A stretch of DNA of 38,561 nucleotides from positions 1-38,561 of the forward strand of contig JAIQFT010000036.1 in NCBI GenBank assembly GCA_020073185.1. The letters run 5' to 3'. The notes under the pieces were generated by a model. That model worked only from the letters and a program-made list of their open reading frames with translations, searched no databases and was not told the DNA's origin. Below are positions 27,890-35,877 of the stretch, in pieces. Source of the stretch: Terriglobia bacterium (GTDB lineage: Bacteria; Acidobacteriota; Terriglobia; Terriglobales; Acidobacteriaceae). Numbering within the stretch: the first letter of the stretch is position 1; each line of letters opens with the position of its first letter. The position numbers and the translations under genes were made by a program.

Positions 27890-27964
27890 ACCACGGCGGA
27901 CACGGAGGGCCACCTAGGTCCTCCGTCGTTTTTCGCCTTTGCGTTTCTCTGTGTCCTCTGTGAT
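27890..27964. repeat. Intergenic inverted-repeat element
   Basis: The 19 bases at 27890-27908 (ACCACGGCGGACACGGAGG) match the reverse complement of 27946-27964 at 14 of 19 positions, and most mismatches are transitions. The element fills almost the entire gap between dehydrogenase B and hpnC. It looks like a small non-autonomous intergenic repeat, and the terminator hairpin lies inside it. Confidence 0.55.
27902..27933 (+). terminator. Rho-independent terminator-like hairpin after dehydrogenase B
   Basis: ACGGAGG at 27902-27908 pairs with CCTCCGT at 27920-27926 around an 11-base loop, followed by CGTTTTT (27927-27933). The stem is short and the T-run begins one base late, so termination may be partial. 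It would separate the shc-hpnH-hpnA-hpnG-dehydrogenase transcript from hpnCDE. Confidence 0.5.
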
Positions 27965-27973
27965 TAAATTGAT

Positions 27974-28972
27974 ATGTTGAGGGCCACTCCCAATTCCGTC
28001 CCCTTCGCCGGATTGCCGGCGGAGTACGCCATTCCCGCGCAGGCGCCGTCGCTGACCGAAGCGCGTGCCTACTGTGCGCGGCTGGCGCGCCGGCATTACG
28101 AGAATTTCTCCGTCGCCACCTGGTTCCTGCCGGAGCGCGTCCGGCCGCATTTCTACAGCGTGTACGCCTACTGCCGCATTTCCGACGACCTGGGCGATGA
28201 GGTTTCCGACCCGCGGCAAGCACTGCGCCTGCTCGACGAATGGGAAGAAGAACTGAACGCAACCTATCTCAGCCTGGTGGCGCCTCCGCCCCTGGACGTA
28301 CGCATGAATGTCGAGCAGCTTCAGCCTGGGCCATCCTCCAGGAACCCGGCGCGGCCGCGCCACCCGGTATTCATCGCGCTGCGGGAGACCATTCGCGAGT
28401 GCAACATCCCGCACCAGCCATTCGCCGATCTTTTGAAGGCCTTCCGCCAGGACCAGAAGCTGGGCCGATACCAGACCTTTGACGATGTTCTCCGATATTG
28501 TTGTTACTCCGCCAATCCGGTAGGACGCCTCGTGCTTTATGTCTGCGGCTATTGCGACGACGCGCGGCAGCGGCTTTCCGATTACACCTGCACCGCGTTG
28601 CAACTGGCGAATTTCTGGCAGGACGTCTGGCCCGACTACGGCAAGGGCCGCATTTACATTCCGCTCGAAGACTTACAGCGTTATGGCGTCAGCGAGCAGG
28701 ACATTGCCGCCCGCCGCTTCACGCCGCAGTTCCGCGAGCTGATGAAATTTGAAGTCGAGCGCGCTCGCGATTGGTTCGCGCGTGGCGCACCGTTGGCGCG
28801 CGAGGTAGACAAGAAGCTGGCGATTGACATCGAGCTCTTCACCCGCGGCGGGCAGGAAATCCTGAACGCGATCGAGCGCCAGGGCTTTGACGTTCTCACC
28901 AGGCGGCCCGCGATCTCCAAGGCTCGGAAGTTGGCTTTGATCGCCCGTTCGGCATTCGGGATGGTGCTTTAA
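27974..28972 (+). CDS. hpnC: Squalene synthase-like HpnC (hydroxysqualene synthase)
   Basis: HpnC converts presqualene diphosphate to hydroxysqualene, the middle step of the three-enzyme bacterial squalene route. The 332 residues show the first aspartate-rich motif DDLGDE (Asp71-Glu76) and the second around NFWQDVWPDYGKGRIYIP (Asp217, Asp221), both diphosphate-magnesium sites. The start NFSVATWFLPERVRPHFYSVYAYCR is characteristic of HpnC. An extra stretch of about 28 residues (about 102-129, rich in Pro, Gln and Arg) sits before the RHPVFIALRETI helix and looks like a loop insertion. The ATG at 27974 is nine bases after the inverted-repeat element; no good ribosome binding site is seen. hpnD follows after a 197-base gap with REP-like hairpins. 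Confidence 0.93.
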   Translation: MLRATPNSVPFAGLPAEYAIPAQAPSLTEARAYCARLARRHYENFSVATWFLPERVRPHFYSVYAYCRISDDLGDEVSDPRQALRLLDEWEEELNATYLSLVAPPPLDVRMNVEQLQPGPSSRNPARPRHPVFIALRETIRECNIPHQPFADLLKAFRQDQKLGRYQTFDDVLRYCCYSANPVGRLVLYVCGYCDDARQRLSDYTCTALQLANFWQDVWPDYGKGRIYIPLEDLQRYGVSEQDIAARRFTPQFRELMKFEVERARDWFARGAPLAREVDKKLAIDIELFTRGGQEILNAIERQGFDVLTRRPAISKARKLALIARSAFGMVL

Positions 28973-29003
28973 GGATGGTCTGATCAACCCCGGTTTTTGA
29001 AGG

Positions 29004-29056
29004 GGACGGCCTTCAGGTCGTCCGTAAATGCTGTACAAAGGGTACGGCTTTAGCCG
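29004..29056. repeat. REP-like pair of hairpins between hpnC and hpnD
   Basis: GGACGGCC at 29004-29011 pairs with GGTCGTCC at 29016-29023 around TTCA, with one G-T pair. CGGC at 29045-29048 pairs with GCCG at 29053-29056 around TTTA. Two neighbouring GC-rich hairpins with short TT-containing loops are typical of REP/BIME-type bacterial interspersed repeats. No second copy is in this window, so repetition in the genome is unproven. Confidence 0.5.
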
Positions 29057-29169
29057 CTGAGGGACCGGCGATGTGCTTGATCAGAGCTTCCTTAGCCGGG
29101 ACCGGAAGCAAGCGGTCCGCCGTTGATCATCGGAAGGATCTGGGATTCGCTGCGTCCATCGAAAAAACC

Positions 29170-30114
29170 ATGACCGTTCTCGCCCAAACCGGACAGGCGC
29201 CCAGCGCCCCGCGAGTCGCCCCGCTGCAACTGCGCACCGCGTACGGCATCTGCCGCCACATCACGCGCAAGGCGGCGCGCAACTTCTACTACGCTTTCCT
29301 GGTGCTGCCGCGGCGCAAGCGCGACGCCCTCAGCGCCGTGTACGCCTTCATGCGCCACGCCGACGACATCAGCGACGATCCACTGCTCACGCCCGAGGAC
29401 AAGCGCCTCAAGCTTAACGCCTGGATCGAGTCCCTGGACCGTATCGTTGCCGGCGAGCCCACCGACGATCCCGTGCTCATGGCGGTTGCCGACAGCCAGC
29501 GCCGCTTCCATATCCCCATCGAATTACTGGAAACACTGGTTTACGGCACTGCCATGGACGTCCCCTGGCCCGGTAGCCCACAACCAACGGCCGACGGCCC
29601 CCAGGTGCTCTACCAGACTTTCGACGATCTCTATAATTACTGCTATCACGTCGCCTCCGTTGTCGGCCTGGTCTGCATTCGTATCTTCGGCTATCGCGAT
29701 CCGGTGGCGGAGGATCTTGCGGAGCGCTGCGGCATCGCCTTTCAACTCACCAATATCATTCGCGACGTCAAGGAAGACGCCACCATGGGCCGCATCTACT
29801 TGCCGCAGCAGGATCTTGATCGCTGCGGCATCGGCGCCAGCATGTTCCGTTCGTCCAGGCCGACCAATTTCCGCCCCCTGCTGGAGATGGAAGCCGAGCG
29901 TGCCCGCCAGTACTACGCCTCCGGGCGCCAGTTGATCGCTTACGTGGACGAAGATAGCCAGCCCGCGCTTTGGACGCTGGTGGAAATTTACAGCCGCTTG
30001 CTCGCCAAAATCGCCGACCGCGATTACGACGTCTTCACCGAGCGCGTGTGCCTGACTACCAGCGAAAAGCTTCGTGTTCTGATCAAGGGGATGTGGCGGC
30101 GGATCGTCACATGA
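29170..30114 (+). CDS. hpnD: Presqualene diphosphate synthase HpnD
   Basis: HpnD condenses two farnesyl diphosphates to presqualene diphosphate, the first committed step to squalene. The 314 residues carry DDISDD (Asp65-Asp70) and NIIRDVKEDATMGRIYLP (Asp199, Glu202, Asp203), the two metal-diphosphate motifs of squalene/phytoene synthases. RKAARNFYYAFLVLPRRKRDAL is typical of HpnD. A short extra loop (about residues 133-147, Pro/Gly-rich) precedes TFDDLYNYCYHVASVVGL. The ATG at 29170 was chosen because the family-like sequence starts soon after; a frame from 29071 would run out of the repeat region. The ribosome binding site is weak. The end overlaps hpnE by four bases (ATGA). Confidence 0.93.
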   Translation: MTVLAQTGQAPSAPRVAPLQLRTAYGICRHITRKAARNFYYAFLVLPRRKRDALSAVYAFMRHADDISDDPLLTPEDKRLKLNAWIESLDRIVAGEPTDDPVLMAVADSQRRFHIPIELLETLVYGTAMDVPWPGSPQPTADGPQVLYQTFDDLYNYCYHVASVVGLVCIRIFGYRDPVAEDLAERCGIAFQLTNIIRDVKEDATMGRIYLPQQDLDRCGIGASMFRSSRPTNFRPLLEMEAERARQYYASGRQLIAYVDEDSQPALWTLVEIYSRLLAKIADRDYDVFTERVCLTTSEKLRVLIKGMWRRIVT

Positions 30115-31631
30115 TGATGATCGCCCACAATGCGCCGACGGTGGCGGTTGTCGGCGGAGGACTCGCCGGACTGTCCGCCGGATGTGCTCTGGCGGGCGCC
30201 GGCTTCCGCGTCTCGTTGTTCGAGCGCCGCCCGTACTTGGGCGGCCGCGCCTCTTCCTACCAGCACCCCGCTACCGGCGAGGTGGTCGACAACTGCCAGC
30301 ACGTGCTGCTCGGCTGCTGTACCAATCTGCTTGATTTCTACCGCCGCATCGGCGCCGCGGACAAGATCCGCTGGTACCGCCGCCTCACCTTCATCGAGCC
30401 CGGCGGACGCCGCTCCCTCATCGAGCCGGGACTGCTGCCCGCTCCATTTCATAGCGCCGGCTCCTTCCTGCGCGCGCCTTGCCTTTCCTTAGGCGACAAG
30501 ACGGCCATCGCACGTGCCATGCTGGCCCTCGCCGCTCGCCTTCCCGACGACAACGGCGATCCGTTCTTCGACTGGCTCCATGCCCGCGGCCAAACGCAGC
30601 GGGCCATCGATCGCTTCTGGAGGGTGGTGTTGGTCAGCGCGTTGAACGAAGACCTGGAACGCGTCTCGTCGCGTTATGCCGCGCAGGTTTTTCGCGAATC
30701 ATTCCTGAAATCGGCGCAAGCAGGTGCGCTCGGCCTGCCGGCTCTACCGCTGTCAGATCTATACGGAATTGCCGGCGATTACATCCTGCAACAGGGTGGC
30801 GCCGTCGCAATGCGCGCCAGCGTCGATTCCTTCCGCGCCGATGCCAACCAGGTCCGCATCTGCGCAAGCGGGCGAGACTTCGCTTGCGACTACGCCGTCC
30901 TTGCCGTCCCATTCCAGGCGCTGCCGGGCATAATACCCAGGGATGAAGATGAAGACGACCTGTCAGCCGCCTTGCGCTCGATGCTTGATCGCTTCGAAAC
31001 TTCGCCTATCACCGGCATTCACCTCTGGTTCGACCGCCAGATAACCGACCTGCCGCATGCTGTGCTTCTGGATCGCACCATCCAGTGGATGTTCCACAAA
31101 TCGGAGATTCTCGATCGCAGTGGCAGTACTCCTGCGTCCATGCCTGACGCCAACGCAGGGGCGGCAGATCTTAGCCCGGGGCGTAAGCCCCGGGTAAGCA
31201 ACAATCGTGACTCGGAGTCCCGTAGGGACGGCACCAGGGGGGGCTACATAGAGTTGGTTGTCAGTTCTTCGAAAAACCTGGTCGAGAAATCCAAACAGGA
31301 AATCCTCAACCTCGCCATGCGCGAGCTGGCCGAATTTTTCCCCGAAGCGAACCACGCCCGGCTGCTGAAGTCGGCCGTCATCAAGGAAGTGAACGCCACC
31401 TACGCGCCGCTGCCGGGCACCGATGCGCATCGCCCGGCGCAAGTCTCTCCCTGGCCTCGCGTGTTCCTTGCCGGCGACTGGACCGCCACCGGTTGGCCCG
31501 CCACCATGGAAGGTGCCGTCCGCAGCGGCTATCTCGCCGCCGAGGCGCTTACAACCCGGTCCGGCAGGCCGCAACGCTTCCTGGTGCCCGACCTGCCGGC
31601 CCGCGGATTTATGCGTTTGCTGGGAAAGTGA
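30111..31631 (+). CDS. hpnE: Hydroxysqualene dehydroxylase HpnE (FAD-dependent)
   Basis: HpnE reduces hydroxysqualene to squalene, the substrate of the cyclase. The protein has 506 residues. An FAD-binding GGGLAGLSAG (residues 15-24), FERRPYLGGRASSY, VDNCQHVLLGC and WRVVLVSALNEDLERVSSRYAAQVF follow the HpnE pattern. The C-terminal FAD segment is FLAGDWTATGWPATMEGAVRSGYLAAEAL. About residues 338-376 form a low-complexity insertion rich in Ser, Arg, Asp and Gly, coded by a double-hairpin repeat (see 31165-31235). The frame is kept across it. Three ATGs overlap at 30111-30119; the first makes the usual four-base overlap with hpnD. It ends the plus-strand hopanoid set and is convergent with the EamA pair. 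Confidence 0.92.
   Translation: MMMIAHNAPTVAVVGGGLAGLSAGCALAGAGFRVSLFERRPYLGGRASSYQHPATGEVVDNCQHVLLGCCTNLLDFYRRIGAADKIRWYRRLTFIEPGGRRSLIEPGLLPAPFHSAGSFLRAPCLSLGDKTAIARAMLALAARLPDDNGDPFFDWLHARGQTQRAIDRFWRVVLVSALNEDLERVSSRYAAQVFRESFLKSAQAGALGLPALPLSDLYGIAGDYILQQGGAVAMRASVDSFRADANQVRICASGRDFACDYAVLAVPFQALPGIIPRDEDEDDLSAALRSMLDRFETSPITGIHLWFDRQITDLPHAVLLDRTIQWMFHKSEILDRSGSTPASMPDANAGAADLSPGRKPRVSNNRDSESRRDGTRGGYIELVVSSSKNLVEKSKQEILNLAMRELAEFFPEANHARLLKSAVIKEVNATYAPLPGTDAHRPAQVSPWPRVFLAGDWTATGWPATMEGAVRSGYLAAEALTTRSGRPQRFLVPDLPARGFMRLLGK
31165..31235. repeat. Palindromic repeat element inserted in frame in hpnE
   Basis: CCCGGGGC at 31175-31182 pairs perfectly with GCCCCGGG at 31187-31194 around GTAA. 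A second hairpin, GTCCC (31217-31221) with GGGAC (31225-31229) around GTA, follows. The outer bounds are approximate. The architecture is that of an intergenic REP-like element, yet it lies inside the hpnE coding frame without stop or frameshift. It encodes a Ser/Arg/Asp-rich stretch foreign to the flanking conserved HpnE sequence. Confidence 0.65.
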
Positions 31632-31641
31632 AAGCGGGCGA

Positions 31642-31672
31642 CCTGAGACCTGAAGCCTGAAGCCCGGAGCCT
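31642..31672. repeat. CCTGAAG heptamer array between convergent genes
   Basis: From 31642 the sequence reads in sevens as CCTGAGA, CCTGAAG, CCTGAAG, CCCGGAG, CCT, filling the 39-base gap between hpnE and the EamA-type gene and touching the latter's stop codon. It is a second heptamer family, distinct from that at 11907 and 17262. Confidence 0.55.
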
Positions 31673-32054
31673 ACCTCGCCACCAGCGCCACGCCGGCCGC
31701 AACCAGCATCGCCGCCAACCACCGCCGCCGGTCCACCTGCTCGCGCAGGAAGAGCTTGCCGACGATGGCATTCGCAATGAAGGTGAGGGAAGCCGACGCC
31801 GGCGCCACCAGGCTCACATCCGCCCACGACAATGCGAACAGCAGCGCGAAAAAGGCAAGCGCCATGAACCCCACCCCGATCCACAGCGTCGAATTACTAA
31901 GTATAACTTTAATGGTTTTACCTAATCCATTGTAACGATACAGCTTACCTACATCGCCTGATTGCTTCATGGCGAGCGATGTAAGCCCGTCCCCGGCGGT
32001 CGAGGCAGCCACTACCGCCAGGATGCTGCCCCAGGTGTATTGCCAGTGCGTCAT
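31671..32054 (-). CDS. Small four-helix EamA/DMT-type membrane protein, second of a pair
   Basis: A 127-residue integral membrane protein with four predicted helices (about 8-26, 52-72, 77-97 and 105-126). It corresponds to one half of an EamA-type drug/metabolite transporter, or to an SMR-like protein. The last helices, LVAPASASLTFIANAIVGKLFLREQVDRRRWLAAMLVAAGVALVAR, have the typical DMT ending. The ATG at 32054 overlaps the stop of the gene before it (ATGA), so the two are made together and probably pair, as in ArnE/ArnF. A longer frame to 32171 was rejected because it would overlap the partner. It follows hpnJ, so a hopanoid or lipid-linked substrate is possible but unproven. Confidence 0.8.
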   Translation of the reverse strand: MTHWQYTWGSILAVVAASTAGDGLTSLAMKQSGDVGKLYRYNGLGKTIKVILSNSTLWIGVGFMALAFFALLFALSWADVSLVAPASASLTFIANAIVGKLFLREQVDRRRWLAAMLVAAGVALVAR

Positions 32055-32473
32055 GCGCCCCCGACCGGAGGAAGATGGTGTGCTTGCCCGCGCGCACCCA
32101 CCGTTTTCGCCGGGCCCGATGTGACAAAGCCCACTCCCAGAGCAATTAGCGCGATCCCTGCCCATCGCCATGGCGAGATGTTCTCGTGCAGGAAAAACTT
32201 CGCCATCAGCGCCATCAGGATATATCCCACGGCGGTAGCGGGCAGGACATAAGTGAGATCGGCAAAGGAAAGCGCGGTCAGGTAGCTGGCAAAGAAGGCC
32301 AGCAGCAGAATAATCCCCACCGCTACCCAGGGCGTGAAAATGGCGGAAATGGCATCCGTCCAGTGGCTCAGGGAAAGCGCGCCCACCGCCTTCATGCCGC
32401 GCGACAACGCAATGTCGCCGCAGGCCCCGAACACCACCACCCCGGCCAGGATGGCTCGTTTGCGGAGGTTCAC
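32051..32473 (-). CDS. Small four-helix EamA/DMT-type membrane protein, first of a pair
   Basis: This 140-residue membrane protein has four hydrophobic segments (about 8-25, 47-70, 73-93 and 101-120). The third contains SFADLTYVLPATAVGYILMALMAKFFLHE and the fourth WRWAGIALIALGVGFVTSG, the classic EamA/DMT half-transporter pattern. A hydrophilic tail of about 20 residues follows. The ATG at 32473 is ten bases after the hpnJ stop, and its own stop overlaps the next gene by four bases. The pairing of two single-domain DMT proteins recalls the ArnE/ArnF flippase and heterodimeric SMR transporters. The substrate is unknown; linkage with hpnJ suggests a modified hopanoid or a sugar-lipid precursor (inference). 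Confidence 0.82.
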   Translation of the reverse strand: MNLRKRAILAGVVVFGACGDIALSRGMKAVGALSLSHWTDAISAIFTPWVAVGIILLLAFFASYLTALSFADLTYVLPATAVGYILMALMAKFFLHENISPWRWAGIALIALGVGFVTSGPAKTVGARGQAHHLPPVGGA

Positions 32474-32483
32474 GGAAAAAATC

Positions 32484-34004
<1,521 letters not shown>

Positions 34005-34342
34005 GCGGTTAAGTCAATTATCGTAACACCCTCTCACAGATTGCGCCTGGTCCACCCTGTTGACAACAAAAATTCCCCCTCGCTCCGACGAGGTGAAATT
34101 CTTGAAGACCCACATCCGATCACGCTACCAGCGACCGGTCACAGCCTGAAGTCATTCCGGCTGAATGGTACCTTAGATGTCCTGAAAGGTACAAGAATTC
34201 AGCTTATTAGCGACACCCCTTGTTTAACAGTTAGTGTCTGCACGCACCACCCGGCGCCACTCTGACAAAAACCCGGCTGCGACACGTTTGTTGTCGCGGG
34301 TTATCAGTTAAGGAGACCCGACCAGCGAAACCCGGCAACCGA
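34005..34342. other. 338-base gap between hpnJ and the tolC-like gene
   Basis: No convincing gene is present. It should hold the hpnJ promoter; on the minus strand a GATAAT lies just upstream of the hpnJ ATG (around 34014-34024), but no good -35 accompanies it. An inverted repeat GTACCTT (34168-34174) and AAGGTAC (34186-34192) with an 11-base loop could be an operator or RNA hairpin. The right end holds the tolC terminator. A frame from a TTG at 34041 (74 codons, plus strand) has no supporting signal. Confidence 0.5.
34265..34302 (-). terminator. Rho-independent terminator of the tolC-like gene
   Basis: On the minus strand ACCCGCGACA pairs with TGTCGC and, after a three- to four-base bulge, with CGGGT. 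A run of five T (34267-34271) follows directly. It lies about 40 bases after the tolC-like stop codon in the right orientation. Confidence 0.65.
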
Positions 34343-35689
34343 CTACTGTTTCCCATCCAGCGCCCAGTTCTCCAGCTTACCTGCCGCCCGCAACAGTTGC
34401 AGCCGCGCCCTCTCCAGCTCGAAGCTCATGTCCAGGTACGTCGAGTACTTGTCGTTCACCAGGATGCGCGCCGAGCCCAACTCGCTAGGTCCCGGCGGTG
34501 GGGTCGGCGGTTGGCCGGCAGCGGCTGGCCCCCCCGGAGCAGCCGCCTGGATTCGCGCCTGGATGGCATCCGCTTCTACCTGCGCCAATTGGTAATCGAG
34601 CTGCGCCACCTGTTCTGCCGCAACCAATTGCTTGATCGACCGCGCCAGTTTAATCGTCTCGGTCGAGACTTGGCCCTTTGTGACCTCCGACTGCCGTCGC
34701 GCCTTGACAGCTTCGGCATCGGCAGCCTCGGCCCGCGCCCGCTGCGGGAAGTTAAGGAATGGAAAGCGGATCGCGACTCCCAGCGTGGCATTGTTCCGCT
34801 GGAAGCGGTTGAAGTACAGATCATAGTTGTTGTACTTCGAGAACAGGCCGTACTGCCCAACCAGGTCAATCGCCGGCCACATCATCTTGTGTTCGCCCTT
34901 GGCGCGCAACTCCTTGGCGCTGGCGGATTCCTGCGCCGCCTTCACCGCTGGGCTTGCCGACAACGCTGCACTCACGATGTCCGGCTGCTGGCTGAGGTCG
35001 GGAATCTGCGGAATGGATTCCGTAACCGTTTCAATCGAGGCTGCCGGTAGGCCGGTCAGTTGGCTTAGGCGTTCGCGCAGCACGTCGGCGGCTGCTTCCG
35101 CGTCCGCCAGCCGCAAGCGAACCTGCGCCGCCGCCAGCTGGGCGCGCGTGAGTTCCAGTTGGCTGTCCACTCCGGCCTGCAGACGGTCGCTGACCACGTT
35201 CACCAACCGGTTGGCCTCCTCCTGTTGCTGGTTCAGCGGCCGCATCCGCGACGCGAGCGTATCGAGCTGGACGTACGCGATCGCGGCTTCCAGCAGCGTA
35301 GCCACTCGCTGGTCTTCCGCTCCAGTTGCCGACGCCTGCCACTCCTGCCGTGCCGCCTTCATGAAATCGCGCCCCGCCGGGCTGAACAGCGACGACTGGT
35401 AATTCACGCTGACAATCGAAGGCGCCGAGCCCTCGATACTGAGCGGGAATCCGTACGTCTTCGCGACCCCGGATCCGACCATGAGCTGCGGCAGGTACAC
35501 GTTGCGCATTTCCTGGTACGCCGCTTGTGCCCGGGCTTGCTCGGCTGCCGCCACCGACACCGTTCCTCGCTGCGCCACCAGTTGCATGGCGCGCCGGAAG
35601 GGAAGCGGCTCAGCTAGTCCGGAAAACGAAAATAGAAGAAGAAACACGCAGAAGAACGGCCACTGCAAGCGAAGGAGCGGGGCTTTCAT
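34343..35689 (-). CDS. TolC-family outer-membrane efflux protein
   Basis: This outer-membrane channel protein of the TolC/OEP family would serve type I secretion or efflux. The 448 residues begin with a signal peptide (about 1-26, FFCVFLLLFSFSGLAEP). Two helical-repeat halves follow, rich in Ala, Gln and Arg, with NVYLPQLMVGSGV and GVDSQLELTRAQLAAAQVRL in the first. The beta-strand-like WPAIDLVGQYGLFSKYNNYDLYF and GVAIRFPFLNFPQRARAEAA come in the second. The Pro/Gly insertion (about 385-410) is unusual for the family. The ATG at 35689 has AGGTGA just upstream, which favours it over the ATG at 35707. It diverges from the MacB-like permease, a plausible partner. A terminator follows. Confidence 0.87.
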   Translation of the reverse strand: MKAPLLRLQWPFFCVFLLLFSFSGLAEPLPFRRAMQLVAQRGTVSVAAAEQARAQAAYQEMRNVYLPQLMVGSGVAKTYGFPLSIEGSAPSIVSVNYQSSLFSPAGRDFMKAARQEWQASATGAEDQRVATLLEAAIAYVQLDTLASRMRPLNQQQEEANRLVNVVSDRLQAGVDSQLELTRAQLAAAQVRLRLADAEAAADVLRERLSQLTGLPAASIETVTESIPQIPDLSQQPDIVSAALSASPAVKAAQESASAKELRAKGEHKMMWPAIDLVGQYGLFSKYNNYDLYFNRFQRNNATLGVAIRFPFLNFPQRARAEAADAEAVKARRQSEVTKGQVSTETIKLARSIKQLVAAEQVAQLDYQLAQVEADAIQARIQAAAPGGPAAAGQPPTPPPGPSELGSARILVNDKYSTYLDMSFELERARLQLLRAAGKLENWALDGKQ

Positions 35690-35767
35690 CGCGTCACCTA
35701 CCGTCATTCAAACAGCAGGCGAGTATAGCAATCCATGGCGCTCGATCCCGCGAGCGGGTCGGGCCCA

Positions 35768-35848
35768 ATTGACGGATTGACAAAGCTAGGAATTGGCGGG
35801 CTCCCGACAATTTGTCAATTCGTAAATTCTTCAATTCGTCAATCTTAC
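35768..35848. repeat. Octamer array in inverted arrangement upstream of the permease gene
   Basis: From 35809 the sequence reads in eights as AATTTGTC, AATTCGTA, AATTCTTC, AATTCGTC, AATCTTAC. The left part (35768-35799) reads ATTGACGG, ATTGACAA, AGCTAGGA, ATTGGCGG, which is the same unit in the opposite orientation. The whole lies between the divergent tolC-like and macB-like genes, AT-richer than its surroundings. No clear promoter was found, although TTGACG and TTGACA occur within it. Confidence 0.55.
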
Positions 35849-35877
35849 GACTGTGCAGTTAAACTGGAAGGCAGACC

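Noticed and set aside
34089-34107. Short stretch GAGGTGAAATTCTTG resembling a conserved small-subunit rRNA segment
   Set aside because: Only about 15 bases match and neither flank continues as rRNA; most likely chance.
34041-34265. 74-codon frame from a TTG in the hpnJ-tolC gap
   Set aside because: No ribosome binding site, signal, or domain; probably chance.
34256-34318. GCCACT followed by GGAGACC, reminiscent of a cobalamin riboswitch
   Set aside because: It is on the plus strand, where only the 3' end of a minus-strand gene follows. The remaining conserved core is not convincing, and the hairpin in between is better explained as the tolC-like gene's terminator.
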